The notes beneath the pieces are model-generated. The model had not been told where the DNA came from and searched no databases. It saw only the letters and a program-made list of their open reading frames with translations. Position numbers and translations under genes: made by a program. A stretch of DNA of 64,000 nucleotides from Halomonas litopenaei (GTDB taxonomy: Bacteria > Pseudomonadota > Gammaproteobacteria > Pseudomonadales > Halomonadaceae), in the NCBI RefSeq assembly GCF_003045775.1, contig NZ_PXNS01000003.1:219752-283751 (forward strand). The letters are read 5' to 3'. This document shows positions 55,467-63,576 of the stretch, piece by piece. Position 1 is the stretch's first letter. Every line of letters begins with the position of its first letter.

Positions 55467-56492
55467 ATGTCCCACCTGCTCTCCATCGACTCCCTGTCCC
55501 GCGACGATATCGATCACCTGATGCGGGTGGCGGCCACCATGGAACCCGTCGCCCAGCGACGCAAGGTCACCCGGGTGCTGGAAGGCGCGGTGCTCGGCAA
55601 CCTGTTCTTCGAGGCCAGCACCCGTACCCGCGTCAGCTTCCACACCGCCTTCTCGCGGCTCGGCGGCAGCGTCTGCGACACCACCGGCTTCACCTTCTCG
55701 TCGATGGCCAAGGGCGAATCGCTCTACGACACCAGCCGCGTGATGGCAGGCTACTGCGACGCCATCGTCATGCGCCACCCGGACCAGGGCTCGGTGGCCG
55801 AGTTCGCCGGCGCCACCCATGTGCCGGTGATCAACGCCGGTGACGGCCCCGGCGAGCACCCGAGCCAGGCGCTGCTGGACTTCTACACCATCGACAAGGA
55901 ATTCAGCCGCCAGGGCAAGACCCTCAAGGGTGCCCATGTGCTGATGACCGGCGATCTGAAGTACGGCCGTACGGTGCACTCGTTGATCAAGCTGCTGGCG
56001 CTCTACGCGCCCATGCGCGTGACCCTGGTGGCGCCGCCGGGGCTCGAGATGCCCAACCACCTGATCGAGCGGGTCAGCCGCCAGGGCCTGGACGTGGAGG
56101 TACGCGAGAGCCTGGCCGGGGACTTCTCCGATGTCGACGTGGTCTACACCACCCGCATCCAGAAGGAGCGCTTCACCGCCGAGATGAGCGAAGGCTTCAA
56201 CCTGTCGCGGGACTTCACCGTCCACCGCGCCTTCATGGACAGCCGCTGCAACCCGTCCACCATCATCATGCACCCGCTGCCCCGGGACAGCCGTCCGGAG
56301 GCCAATGATCTGGACGTCGACCTCAACGGCGACCCGCGCCTGGCGATCTTCCGCCAGACCGACAACGGCATTCCGGTGCGCATGGCGATCTTCGCCACCC
56401 TGCTCAAGGTCGAGCACCTGATCGAACGCGACCTGCGCGACGTGCCCTGGTTTGTGCCGGGTAGCGTCGGTGTCGACGACGCCAAGTTCTAG
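55467..56492 (+). CDS. pyrB: Aspartate carbamoyltransferase catalytic subunit
   Basis: 341 residues, slightly longer than E. coli PyrB. The enzyme joins carbamoyl phosphate and aspartate in pyrimidine synthesis. The phosphate-binding STRTR is at residues 51-55, and GEHPSQALLDFYTI and MHPLPRDSR complete the active site. The ATG at 55467 is chosen, with a GTG just before it possible. No pyrI or inactive pyrC partner is adjacent, so it is either unregulated or pairs with a distant gene. It is convergent with a LuxR gene. Confidence 0.95.
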   Translation: MSHLLSIDSLSRDDIDHLMRVAATMEPVAQRRKVTRVLEGAVLGNLFFEASTRTRVSFHTAFSRLGGSVCDTTGFTFSSMAKGESLYDTSRVMAGYCDAIVMRHPDQGSVAEFAGATHVPVINAGDGPGEHPSQALLDFYTIDKEFSRQGKTLKGAHVLMTGDLKYGRTVHSLIKLLALYAPMRVTLVAPPGLEMPNHLIERVSRQGLDVEVRESLAGDFSDVDVVYTTRIQKERFTAEMSEGFNLSRDFTVHRAFMDSRCNPSTIIMHPLPRDSRPEANDLDVDLNGDPRLAIFRQTDNGIPVRMAIFATLLKVEHLIERDLRDVPWFVPGSVGVDDAKF

Positions 56493-56511
56493 CTGCGGCG
56501 GTGCCGGGCGG

Positions 56512-56537
56512 GAGCCTGGCGCCGGCGCCACAGGCTC
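56512..56537. terminator. Nested palindrome between pyrB and the LuxR gene
   Basis: GAGCCTG and CAGGCTC enclose GCGCCGGCGCCA, which is itself nearly self-complementary. It lies 19 bp past the pyrB stop and touches the LuxR stop codon. Probably the shared transcript end of the two convergent genes. Confidence 0.5.
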
Positions 56538-57342
56538 AGGGGCGCTCCTGCCAGAAGCGCGAGAACAGCTCGGCCTGGGTGTTGATCCCGAGCTTGGCGT
56601 ACAGGTGCTTCTTGTGGACCCTGACGGTCTCCACCGAGATGGACAGGCGTCGGGCGATCTCCTTGGTCGACCCGCCGCCCAGCATCAACTGGCTCACCTC
56701 GCGCTCGCGATCGGTCAGCCCGAAGCGGGTCGCCGTCTCTTCGACGCCACCTCGGTGCGGATGCCAGGGGTGTGGGCCGGGCGTCTCGCCGCAGCGCTCG
56801 AAGTGCATGCGCAGTCGCATCAGCTCACCGAGCCAGGGCTCGACCAGATGCAGCAGGCCGATTTCGCTGTGCAGGAAGGTTCGGGTGGAACCCAGCGACA
56901 GGCACAGGGTACGACCAGCGCCCAGTGACCGATTGATCTGCACCTCGTCACTGACGATATTGCGCCGGAAGTAACGCCGGTAGTACTCGGTCGTGGTGAA
57001 CCGTGCCGGGGCCACGTCATCCAGCGTTACCAGGCCATCGAGGCCATTGTCACGGGCGGCGACGTAGAAGGGATCCAGCAGATACAGGCCGCGCTGGTAG
57101 TCCTCGAACAGGCCTTCATCGGCGCCGTCGTCCTCGTCGCTTTCGGCCAGGATGGTCGGCGGCTGGTCGGCGTGGAAGACCAGCGCCACCCAGGTGTTGT
57201 AGACGATGTGGCGCGCCAGGGTGCGGCTGACGGCCTCCCAGAAGTCTTCACTTTCCAGGCGTGCCAGCAGGCGCGCGAAGTCGCGATGCCAGCCCATCGC
57301 CTCGAGCATTCCCGTGGTTCCTTCCTCACTTTTCTGCGACAT
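56536..57342 (-). CDS. LuxR-type transcriptional regulator
   Basis: 268 residues. The C-terminal 65 form a LuxR helix-turn-helix (LTDREREVSQLMLGGGSTKEIARRLSISVETVRVHKKHLYAKLG). The first 190 residues are a GAF-like sensor that does not look like an acyl-homoserine-lactone domain, so a metabolite is the more likely signal. Divergent from the nitrilase-type hydrolase across about 115 bp, it presumably controls the hydrolase and the permease that follows. The ATG at 57342 (MSQKSEE) is chosen; a GTG at 57357 is an alternative. Confidence 0.85.
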   Translation of the reverse strand: MSQKSEEGTTGMLEAMGWHRDFARLLARLESEDFWEAVSRTLARHIVYNTWVALVFHADQPPTILAESDEDDGADEGLFEDYQRGLYLLDPFYVAARDNGLDGLVTLDDVAPARFTTTEYYRRYFRRNIVSDEVQINRSLGAGRTLCLSLGSTRTFLHSEIGLLHLVEPWLGELMRLRMHFERCGETPGPHPWHPHRGGVEETATRFGLTDREREVSQLMLGGGSTKEIARRLSISVETVRVHKKHLYAKLGINTQAELFSRFWQERP

Positions 57343-57458
57343 CTGACGGCGCCTCACCCTATGGGGGTAACCCTGCCATGGAATAGGCAGCCTCGGTGAA
57401 TAGAGGATACTGACATTCTATAAAACGCCAACCGACAACAACGGCTGTGGAGTCTTCC

Positions 57459-58271
57459 ATGCAGATAGCCCTGGCACAACTTCCCGGCATCGAGGGAAAC
57501 ATCGAGGCCAACCTGGACGCCGCCCTGAGCACCCTGGAACGCCACGGCGACCAGGTGTCGCTGGTGGTCTTTCCCGAAACGCATCTCAGCGGCTTTGCCG
57601 AACAAGACCACGTCGACGATCGTGCCCTGGCGCTCGATGGCCCGGAGGTGGCGCGTCTGATCCAGGCCAGCCGTGACCACGACTGTGCCCTGGCCATCGG
57701 CCTGCTCGAGCGGGCCGCCGATGGTGTCTACAACACCACGCTACTGATCACCCCGGAAGATGGCATCGCCCTCACCTATCGCAAGACCCACCTGTGGCCC
57801 GATGAGCGGGAGCTGGTCGGCCTGGGCCAGCGCATCGGTGTCACCCGCTGGCGCGGGCTGACCCTGGGGCTGATGATCTGCTACGACATCGAATTCCCCG
57901 AGACCGCACGGGCCCTGGGTGCGCTGGGAACCGACCTGATGCTGGTGACCAACGGCAACATGGACCCCTACGGCCCGGTACACGCCCGCGCCGCCCAGGC
58001 CCGCGCCCAGGACAACCAGTGCTTTGTCGCCATGGCCAACCGCTGCGGTGAGGGCGCCGGCCTGACCTTCGCCGGCCACAGCGCGGCGTATTCGCCGCTT
58101 GGCGAGACCCTGTTCGAGGCCGATCGCGACGCGGGGGTCCACCTGGTATCGCTCGACCTCGAGCTATTGAATCGTGCCCGGCGGGACTATGACTACCTGG
58201 CCGATCGACGCGTCTCGCTGGACCTTCAGCGCGACGACGACTCACGAGGCCCCGGCTTCCGCCTCATCTGA
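57459..58271 (+). CDS. Carbon-nitrogen hydrolase (nitrilase superfamily)
   Basis: 270 residues with the complete triad Glu40 (FPETHLSG), Lys109 (YRKTHLW) and Cys141 (MICYDIEFPE). It hydrolyses an amide, N-carbamoyl or nitrile group; the chain length and motifs suit an omega-amidase or N-carbamoyl-amine hydrolase, but the substrate cannot be fixed. The ATG at 57459 has GGAG at the right distance, better than the GTG at 57447. Together with the APC permease downstream it forms an uptake-and-cleavage pair under the divergent LuxR regulator. Confidence 0.85.
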   Translation: MQIALAQLPGIEGNIEANLDAALSTLERHGDQVSLVVFPETHLSGFAEQDHVDDRALALDGPEVARLIQASRDHDCALAIGLLERAADGVYNTTLLITPEDGIALTYRKTHLWPDERELVGLGQRIGVTRWRGLTLGLMICYDIEFPETARALGALGTDLMLVTNGNMDPYGPVHARAAQARAQDNQCFVAMANRCGEGAGLTFAGHSAAYSPLGETLFEADRDAGVHLVSLDLELLNRARRDYDYLADRRVSLDLQRDDDSRGPGFRLI

Positions 58272-58282
58272 CCCGGCTTTCC

Positions 58283-58324
58283 TGACCATGTTTGCCTGAC
58301 CATGTTTGCCTGGCCATGGTTGCC
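58283..58324 (+). repeat. Three 14-bp tandem repeats
   Basis: CTGACCATGTTTGC occurs twice in a row, followed by a third copy with two changes (CTGGCCATGGTTGC). It lies between the hydrolase stop and the permease start, where it lengthens the intergenic leader. Confidence 0.85.
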
Positions 58325-58368
58325 TGACCCGACTGTCCATCACCAACAACCATAACGCGAGCCCCAAG

Positions 58369-59691
58369 ATGTCTCACTCCAAGCCCCAACTCGGCCTGTG
58401 GCAGGTCGTTCTATTCGGCCTTGCCTACATGACACCGATCATCGTCCTCGGCACCTTCGGCGTGCTGGCGGTGGTCTCCGAAGGCGCGGTATCCGGCGCC
58501 TACGCGGCGGCACTGATCGCCATGCTGTTCACCGCCCACAGCTATGGCCGCATGGCCAGCGCCTACCCGGTGGCCGGCTCCGCCTACGCCTATGTGCGCC
58601 ACGCCATCAACGATCGACTGGGTTTCATGGCCGGCTGGGCCATCCTGCTGGACTACCTGTTTTTGCCCATGGTGATCTGGCTGATCGGTGCCGCCTATCT
58701 GCACTCGGCCTTTCCGTCCGTGCCGGTGCCGGTGTGGCTGATCGCCTTTATCGCGGTCACCACCTTCATCAACATCATCGGCCTCAAACTAGCAAGCCTG
58801 GTCAACAGCGTGCTGATGCTGGTTCAGGTGCTGGTGATCGCCGCCTTCGTCGCCCTGGCGGTGCACTACGTGCTCGGCGACCCCAGCCAGCCGCTGTGGA
58901 GCCTGACGCCCTTCCTCGGCAGCGCCGACAGCCCCCAGATGCCACTGCTGATGGCGGGCGCCGCCGTCGCCTGTTACTCCTTTCTCGGCTTTGACGCGGT
59001 GACCACCCTGACCGAGGAGACCCGCGACGCCGAGCGGACCCTGCCCCGCGCCATCCTGCTGATCACCCTGCTGGGCGGCCTGATCTTCATCCTGGTGTCC
59101 TACTTTGTGCAGCTCGCCGCGCCGGGCTACCAGTTCGCCAATGCCGACGCCGCCGCCTACGAGATCGCCCGCAATATCGGCGGAGACGTCTTCGTCTCGA
59201 TCTTTCTGATCGGCCTGGTCGTCGGCCAGTTTGCCTCCGGCATCGCGGCCCAGGCCAGCGGCTCGCGACTGCTTTACGCCATGGGCCGCGACGGCGTCCT
59301 GTCGACCCGCCTGCTTGGGCGCCTGGGACGCTTCGGCACGCCTACCGGTGGCCTGATACTCAGCGGCGTGGTGGCGCTGCTGGCGTTGACCATGGACGTG
59401 CTCTCGGCGGCTTCCTTCATCAACTTCGGGGCCTTCCTGGCCTTCGCCCTGGTCAACCTGTCGGTGATCGCCCACTACTACATCAAGCAGGGCCGACGCG
59501 GCCTGGCCGACAGCCTGTACTTCCTCGTCGCGCCGACCATCGGTCTGCTGGCGATCCTGTGGCTGATGGCCAGCCTGGACCGCTCCGCGCTGATGCTGGG
59601 CGGGATCTGGCTGGCCTGCGGCCTGGCGTGGCTGGCCTGGCTGACCCGCGGCTTCCGCCAGGCGACACCGGAGCTAAGCCTGGAGGGTTGA
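58369..59691 (+). CDS. APC family amino acid/polyamine permease
   Basis: 440 residues with twelve predicted membrane helices. The opening GLWQVVLFGLAYMTPIIVLGTFG and GFDAVTTLTEETRDAERTLPRAI (about 205-227) are typical of the APC superfamily, closest in look to putrescine importers of the PuuP type. It would bring in an amine or amino acid for the hydrolase encoded just upstream. The ATG at 58369 is chosen; 21 further codons upstream include the tandem repeat and are not convincing. A strong terminator follows. Confidence 0.85.
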   Translation: MSHSKPQLGLWQVVLFGLAYMTPIIVLGTFGVLAVVSEGAVSGAYAAALIAMLFTAHSYGRMASAYPVAGSAYAYVRHAINDRLGFMAGWAILLDYLFLPMVIWLIGAAYLHSAFPSVPVPVWLIAFIAVTTFINIIGLKLASLVNSVLMLVQVLVIAAFVALAVHYVLGDPSQPLWSLTPFLGSADSPQMPLLMAGAAVACYSFLGFDAVTTLTEETRDAERTLPRAILLITLLGGLIFILVSYFVQLAAPGYQFANADAAAYEIARNIGGDVFVSIFLIGLVVGQFASGIAAQASGSRLLYAMGRDGVLSTRLLGRLGRFGTPTGGLILSGVVALLALTMDVLSAASFINFGAFLAFALVNLSVIAHYYIKQGRRGLADSLYFLVAPTIGLLAILWLMASLDRSALMLGGIWLACGLAWLAWLTRGFRQATPELSLEG

Positions 59692-59714
59692 ACCTGCCTG
59701 GGTCGATTGCCCCG

Positions 59715-59749
59715 AAAAAAGCCCGAGGCCATGGCCTCGGGCTTTTTTT
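59715..59749. terminator. Strong bidirectional intrinsic terminator
   Basis: AAAAAA, then GCCCGAGGCC and GGCCTCGGGC around AT, then seven Ts. The A-run and T-run make it functional for the permease gene on the plus strand and for ruvX on the minus strand. Confidence 0.93.
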
Positions 59750-59783
59750 GGTGCTTCACATGTTCGGCGCAACAGTGGCGACC

Positions 59784-60239
59784 TCAGCGGCTCGGCAACC
59801 CTTCCTCCCGGGCAAAGAAGCCCTCCAGAATCAGCACCGCAGCGATGCCATCGACGCTTTCCTTGCGGTAATTTCCCCCGTGTCCCTGCTCCCGGGCGAT
59901 GGCCTTGGCCTCCCGGGTGGTGCCGCGCTCGTCGAACATCTCGCACTCGACCCCGTAGCGGCCAAACAGCCGCTTGCCGAACTTGCGCGCGCGGGTGCTC
60001 ATCTCGCTCTCGCTGCCGTCCATGTTGAGCGGCAGGCCGACCACAAAACGGTCGGGCTGCCACTCCTCGACCAGCGCGCTCACCCGTTGCCAATCGGGAA
60101 TGCCATCCCGGGCCGGCAGCGGCTCGAGCTCCCTGGCGCTGCGCAACAGCTCGTTGCCCACCGATACGCCGATGCGCCGAGTGCCGAAGTCGAAGGCCAG
60201 GATCAGGCGCTCTCCCGGTTCACGCTTGCGACTGGCCAT
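59784..60239 (-). CDS. ruvX: Holliday-junction resolvase-like RuvX (YqgF)
   Basis: 151 residues of the RNase-H-like YqgF fold. The acidic active-site residue is in ILAFDFGTRRIGVSVG, with FDERGTT and KESVDGIAAVLIL supplying the others. The protein is implicated in processing of pre-16S rRNA ends and also called a putative Holliday junction resolvase. Its start codon overlaps the yqgE stop by one base (TGATG), so it is translated with yqgE. Last gene of gshB-yqgE-ruvX. Confidence 0.93.
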   Translation of the reverse strand: MASRKREPGERLILAFDFGTRRIGVSVGNELLRSARELEPLPARDGIPDWQRVSALVEEWQPDRFVVGLPLNMDGSESEMSTRARKFGKRLFGRYGVECEMFDERGTTREAKAIAREQGHGGNYRKESVDGIAAVLILEGFFAREEGLPSR

Positions 60240-60796
60240 CAGCCGTGCCCGGCCTCGCGGGTCATCAGGTTGAGATCGATGCCGAGGATCCCGGCGCTGG
60301 CCGACAGGCGCTGCTCCGGCGGCGTCTCGAACAGCACGTTGGCGCGGCCTTCCACGGTCAGCCAGGCGTTGTCCATCAGCTCATTCTCGAGCTGACCGGA
60401 CTCCCAGCCGGCGCAGCCCAGGCACACCAGAAAGCGCTCGGGGCCCTCTCCCTTTGCCAGCGCCTGGAGCATGTCCATGGAGGTGGTCAAGGCGATATCG
60501 TCGGTGACCTGGATGCTCGAGTCCCAGGGTTCGGCGGAGCCCGAGTGCAGGATAAAGCCGCGGTCCTTGTGCACCGGGCCACCGTAGTACACCGGGGCCT
60601 GGGCGTTGGCCGCTTCTTCCACGCTGATCTCGAGCTGCTCGAACAGGGCGTCGAGGGTCAGGTCGGTGGGCTTGTTGACGATCACGCCCATGGTGCCGTT
60701 CTCGTCGTGGTCGCACAGGTAGCTGAGCGTCCCGGCGAAGTTCGGGTCTTCCAGATGGGGCATGGCCATCAGGAAATGGTTCTTCAAGCTTTGCAT
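60239..60796 (-). CDS. yqgE: YqgE/AlgH family protein (UPF0301)
   Basis: 185 residues matching the YqgE/AlgH family: NHFLMAMPHLEDPNFAGTLSYLCDHDENGTMGVIVNKP at the start and FLVCLGCAGWESGQLENEL later. The family is widespread and named for an alginate regulator in pseudomonads, but its biochemical function is unknown. The ATG at 60796 has GGAG upstream; the longer frame is not real. It lies between gshB and ruvX, the conserved gammaproteobacterial order, with a 151-bp gap to gshB. Confidence 0.93.
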   Translation of the reverse strand: MQSLKNHFLMAMPHLEDPNFAGTLSYLCDHDENGTMGVIVNKPTDLTLDALFEQLEISVEEAANAQAPVYYGGPVHKDRGFILHSGSAEPWDSSIQVTDDIALTTSMDMLQALAKGEGPERFLVCLGCAGWESGQLENELMDNAWLTVEGRANVLFETPPEQRLSASAGILGIDLNLMTREAGHG

Positions 60797-60947
60797 GTGA
60801 CTCCCAGGCGGTCTTGCGCGCCGTCCAGATGCGTGGCCAGGCCTCGGGGCGAGTCGTCGCCCCGACGGCCCGGCAGGATGCCCCCAGTGTACCATCCGGG
60901 GGCATGGCGCTCAGTGACTGTGGGGAAAACTCGACGTGATCGACGGT

Positions 60948-61913
60948 CTAGCCGCGCGCCGCCAGGCGGCGCTCGATGGCGTCCATCAGCAGGCCGGCGA
61001 TGTCTGTGCCGCGCTGGTCATCGATCTCGCGCACGCAGGTCGGGCTGGTGACATTGATCTCGGTGATGTAGTCACCGATCACGTCGAGCCCGACGAACAT
61101 CAGGCCCTTCTCCTTGATCACCGGCTTGACCTGCTCGACCAGCCAGTAGTCGCGATCGGTCAGCTCGCGGCTGACGCCACGACCGCCGGCGGCGAGGTTG
61201 CCGCGGGTCTCGCCGGCGGACGGGATCCGCGCCAGACCAAAGGGCACCGGTTCGCCGTCCACCAGCAGGATGCGGGTGTCGCCGTCCTTGATCTCGGGAA
61301 GGAAACGCTGAGCCATGATCTGGCGACGGCCGCGTTCGGTCAGGGTCTCGATCACCGCCCCCAGGTTCCGCCCCTCGGGGCCGATGTGGAAGATGCCGCT
61401 GCCGCCCATGCCGTCCAGCGGCTTCAAGATGACGTCGCCGTGCTCGGCCTGGAAGGCGCGGATCTCGCTGTCGCGACAGGACACCAGGGTCGGTGTGCAG
61501 CACTGCGGGAACTGCTGGGCGAACAGCTTTTCGTTGCACTCGAACAGCGGCCGGGTCGGGTTGACCACCAGCACACCCTCGCGCTCGGCGAAGGCCAGCA
61601 GATGCACGGCGTTGAGGAAGTGGCCATCCACCGGCGGGTCCTTGCGCATCAGGATGACGTCGAGCTCCGCCAGCGGCCGCGACTCGACCTCGCCCAGGTC
61701 GAACCAGTGCTGCGGGTCACGGTGGACCTGCAGCGGGCGCTGGTGGGCATAGGCGCGGCCTTCCTTGAGGAACAGGTCTTCCTGTTCCATGTAGCAAAGC
61801 GACCAGCCGCGATCCTGAGCGGACCACAGCATGGCGAGACTGGTGTCTTTCTTGTAGGTCAGCTGGTCGATGGGGTCCATCACCACGCCGACACGAAGGG
61901 GGCGATTGGTCAT
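60948..61913 (-). CDS. gshB: Glutathione synthetase
   Basis: 321 residues of the ATP-grasp type. It adds glycine to gamma-glutamylcysteine. The opening VGVVMDPIDQLTYKKDTSLAMLWSAQDRG, the ATP-binding VILKPLDGMGGSGIF and the late EINVTSPTCVREID are diagnostic. Glutathione made here is needed by MaiA and for redox balance in salt-stressed cells. It heads the gshB-yqgE-ruvX group on the minus strand; gshA is not in the window. Confidence 0.95.
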   Translation of the reverse strand: MTNRPLRVGVVMDPIDQLTYKKDTSLAMLWSAQDRGWSLCYMEQEDLFLKEGRAYAHQRPLQVHRDPQHWFDLGEVESRPLAELDVILMRKDPPVDGHFLNAVHLLAFAEREGVLVVNPTRPLFECNEKLFAQQFPQCCTPTLVSCRDSEIRAFQAEHGDVILKPLDGMGGSGIFHIGPEGRNLGAVIETLTERGRRQIMAQRFLPEIKDGDTRILLVDGEPVPFGLARIPSAGETRGNLAAGGRGVSRELTDRDYWLVEQVKPVIKEKGLMFVGLDVIGDYITEINVTSPTCVREIDDQRGTDIAGLLMDAIERRLAARG

Positions 61914-62032
61914 TCGGGGGTCGTCCGCTAGCGGTAGATGCCGTCAAGTATGCCCGACACCCCAGGCACCACCAAGGTCAGTCGCTGTCGGCCGCTTGCC
62001 TACACCCGGCGACACGCCGATTCAGACTCACT

Positions 62033-62890
62033 TCAGTCGCCGTCGCCGTCGCCGTCGCTGGTCGCGGTGGCGCCTGAGTCCCTGGGCGCCAGGCGCACCC
62101 CGCTGTCCTCGATGATGATCAGACGTCGCTTGTAGAGCCTACCGATGGCCTGCTTGTAGGCATTCTTGCTGACGCCCAGGCGCGCCTTGATCTCGGCGGC
62201 CTGACTCTTGTCCGACAGCGGCAGGTAGCCGCCAGCGTCGCGCAGTGCCTTGAGCACCTGTTCGCCGACCACGTCCAGACGGGCCGAGCCCGGCGGCAGC
62301 AGCGACAGGTCCAGCCGGCCATCCTCGCGCACCCGCTTGACGTAGCCGGTCAGGCGCTGGCCGCGGCGCAGCGGGCGGCTGATCTCATCGTGATAGATCA
62401 GCCCCCAGCAGCGGTGATCGACCACCGCCTTGACCCCCAGGTCGGTGGTGTCGGCGATGACCAGGGCGACCTCATCGCCGGCACGATGGTCATCGCTGTG
62501 ATCGGTGATGTAGCGCTCGAGACGCTGGGAAGCCACCGGCCGTCCACTGCGGTCCTCGCTGACCTTGACCAGTACACGCCGGCCCACGGCCGGCGTCAGG
62601 CGCTGTTCGCTGAGTGGCAGCAGCAGGTCACGCTCGTGGCCCCAGTCGAGAAAGGCGCCGAAGTCGGTGACCTGCACCACCCGCAGATCCGCCACCTCAC
62701 CCATGGCGACCTTGGGTGAGCCGTGGCCCTGACGAGATCGTCCCGACGAGGTCGACCGCGAGGACTTGCTGGCAGCACTTCGAGAGCGGCTGTTCGCAGC
62801 GTCGTTCGAGGCGCTGTTCGAAGAGCGATGCGTAGACGGCTTGTCATTGCTGGAGCGCGGCGGTGTACCACGACGGCGGGAATCTGACAT
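62033..62890 (-). CDS. CvfB-like S1 RNA-binding protein with Ser/Arg-rich N-terminus
   Basis: 285 residues. From about residue 58 onward it matches the YitL/CvfB family: an S1 domain (VADLRVVQVTDFGAFLDWG), further S1-like repeats, and a C-terminal winged helix (LPLSDKSQAAEIKARLGVSKNAYKQAIGRLYKRRLI). Residues 3-57 form an unusual low-complexity extension of Ser, Arg, Asn and Ala, reminiscent of SR-type RNA-binding tails. The end is an acidic GDGDGD run encoded by repeated GTCGCC units (62037-62056). Probably an RNA-binding regulator in the cytoplasm. Confidence 0.82.
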   Translation of the reverse strand: MSDSRRRGTPPRSSNDKPSTHRSSNSASNDAANSRSRSAASKSSRSTSSGRSRQGHGSPKVAMGEVADLRVVQVTDFGAFLDWGHERDLLLPLSEQRLTPAVGRRVLVKVSEDRSGRPVASQRLERYITDHSDDHRAGDEVALVIADTTDLGVKAVVDHRCWGLIYHDEISRPLRRGQRLTGYVKRVREDGRLDLSLLPPGSARLDVVGEQVLKALRDAGGYLPLSDKSQAAEIKARLGVSKNAYKQAIGRLYKRRLIIIEDSGVRLAPRDSGATATSDGDGDGD

Positions 62891-63085
62891 GGGGAGGGGT
62901 TCCGCAAGAATGTGCAGCCCCATTATGGCGACTGCCGCGGGCATATGATACCGCCCGCGGCACTTGCCTTGCTGACGCCTGCAAGCTGACGCCTGCAAGC
63001 TCATACCCGCAAGCTCGCACCTACAAGGTCAGGTCCACAGACGGCCTGTACCCTGCCTTTGAGACGAACGCCTGTGAAACGACGC

Positions 63086-63433
63086 TCAGGTCGGCCAGCT
63101 GGGCCCTCGCTTGCTCAACCGCCGGGTGTTGGAGGATGTCTTGCGCCCCAAGGGTTTGATCGCCGCCGTCAGCACCTGGTCGGGGCTGCGGCCGCTGATC
63201 GCCGCCCGCTGGGCGGCCATGGCGGCCTGGGTAAAGGCCGTCATCTTCTCGGTGACCATGCGCAGGTCCTCGCCGGGAGCCACCGACCAGAACCCTTTCA
63301 TCCCCATCAGTCGCATGCCGATCACCATCTGGGCCTCGACCAGCATCTGGGTCATCTTCATCCCCATCATCCAGTAGCCAAGGGGCGTACCCCATTGAGC
63401 CATCGGGGAGGCTGCACGACGTCTCGCCATCAT
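63086..63433 (-). CDS. Small Met-rich, phasin-like or 'antifreeze'-type protein
   Basis: 115 residues, single helical domain. The middle, MKMTQMLVEAQMVIGMRLMGMKGFWSVAP with many Met and Ala residues, followed by EDLRMVTEKMTAFTQAAMAAQRAA, looks like small alpha-helical proteins labelled antifreeze- or phasin-like in proteobacteria. The last 30 residues are basic. AAGGAG precedes the ATG at 63433. If it coats polyhydroxyalkanoate granules it would connect with the PHB-depolymerase-like esterase near the left end, but that is a guess from composition. Confidence 0.6.
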   Translation of the reverse strand: MMARRRAASPMAQWGTPLGYWMMGMKMTQMLVEAQMVIGMRLMGMKGFWSVAPGEDLRMVTEKMTAFTQAAMAAQRAAISGRSPDQVLTAAIKPLGRKTSSNTRRLSKRGPSWPT

Positions 63434-63576
63434 CCTTCTCCTTCAGCAGCGGGCAGGAATACCCATTTCAGAGTAGTTGGGTAGACGCTATCCCTTACAA
63501 GCTACTCGATCCGGGCGCCCAGCGCTCACCTCAATGACGGTGATTTTCTTCATCGACAGCGACTGATGGGAAAGGC

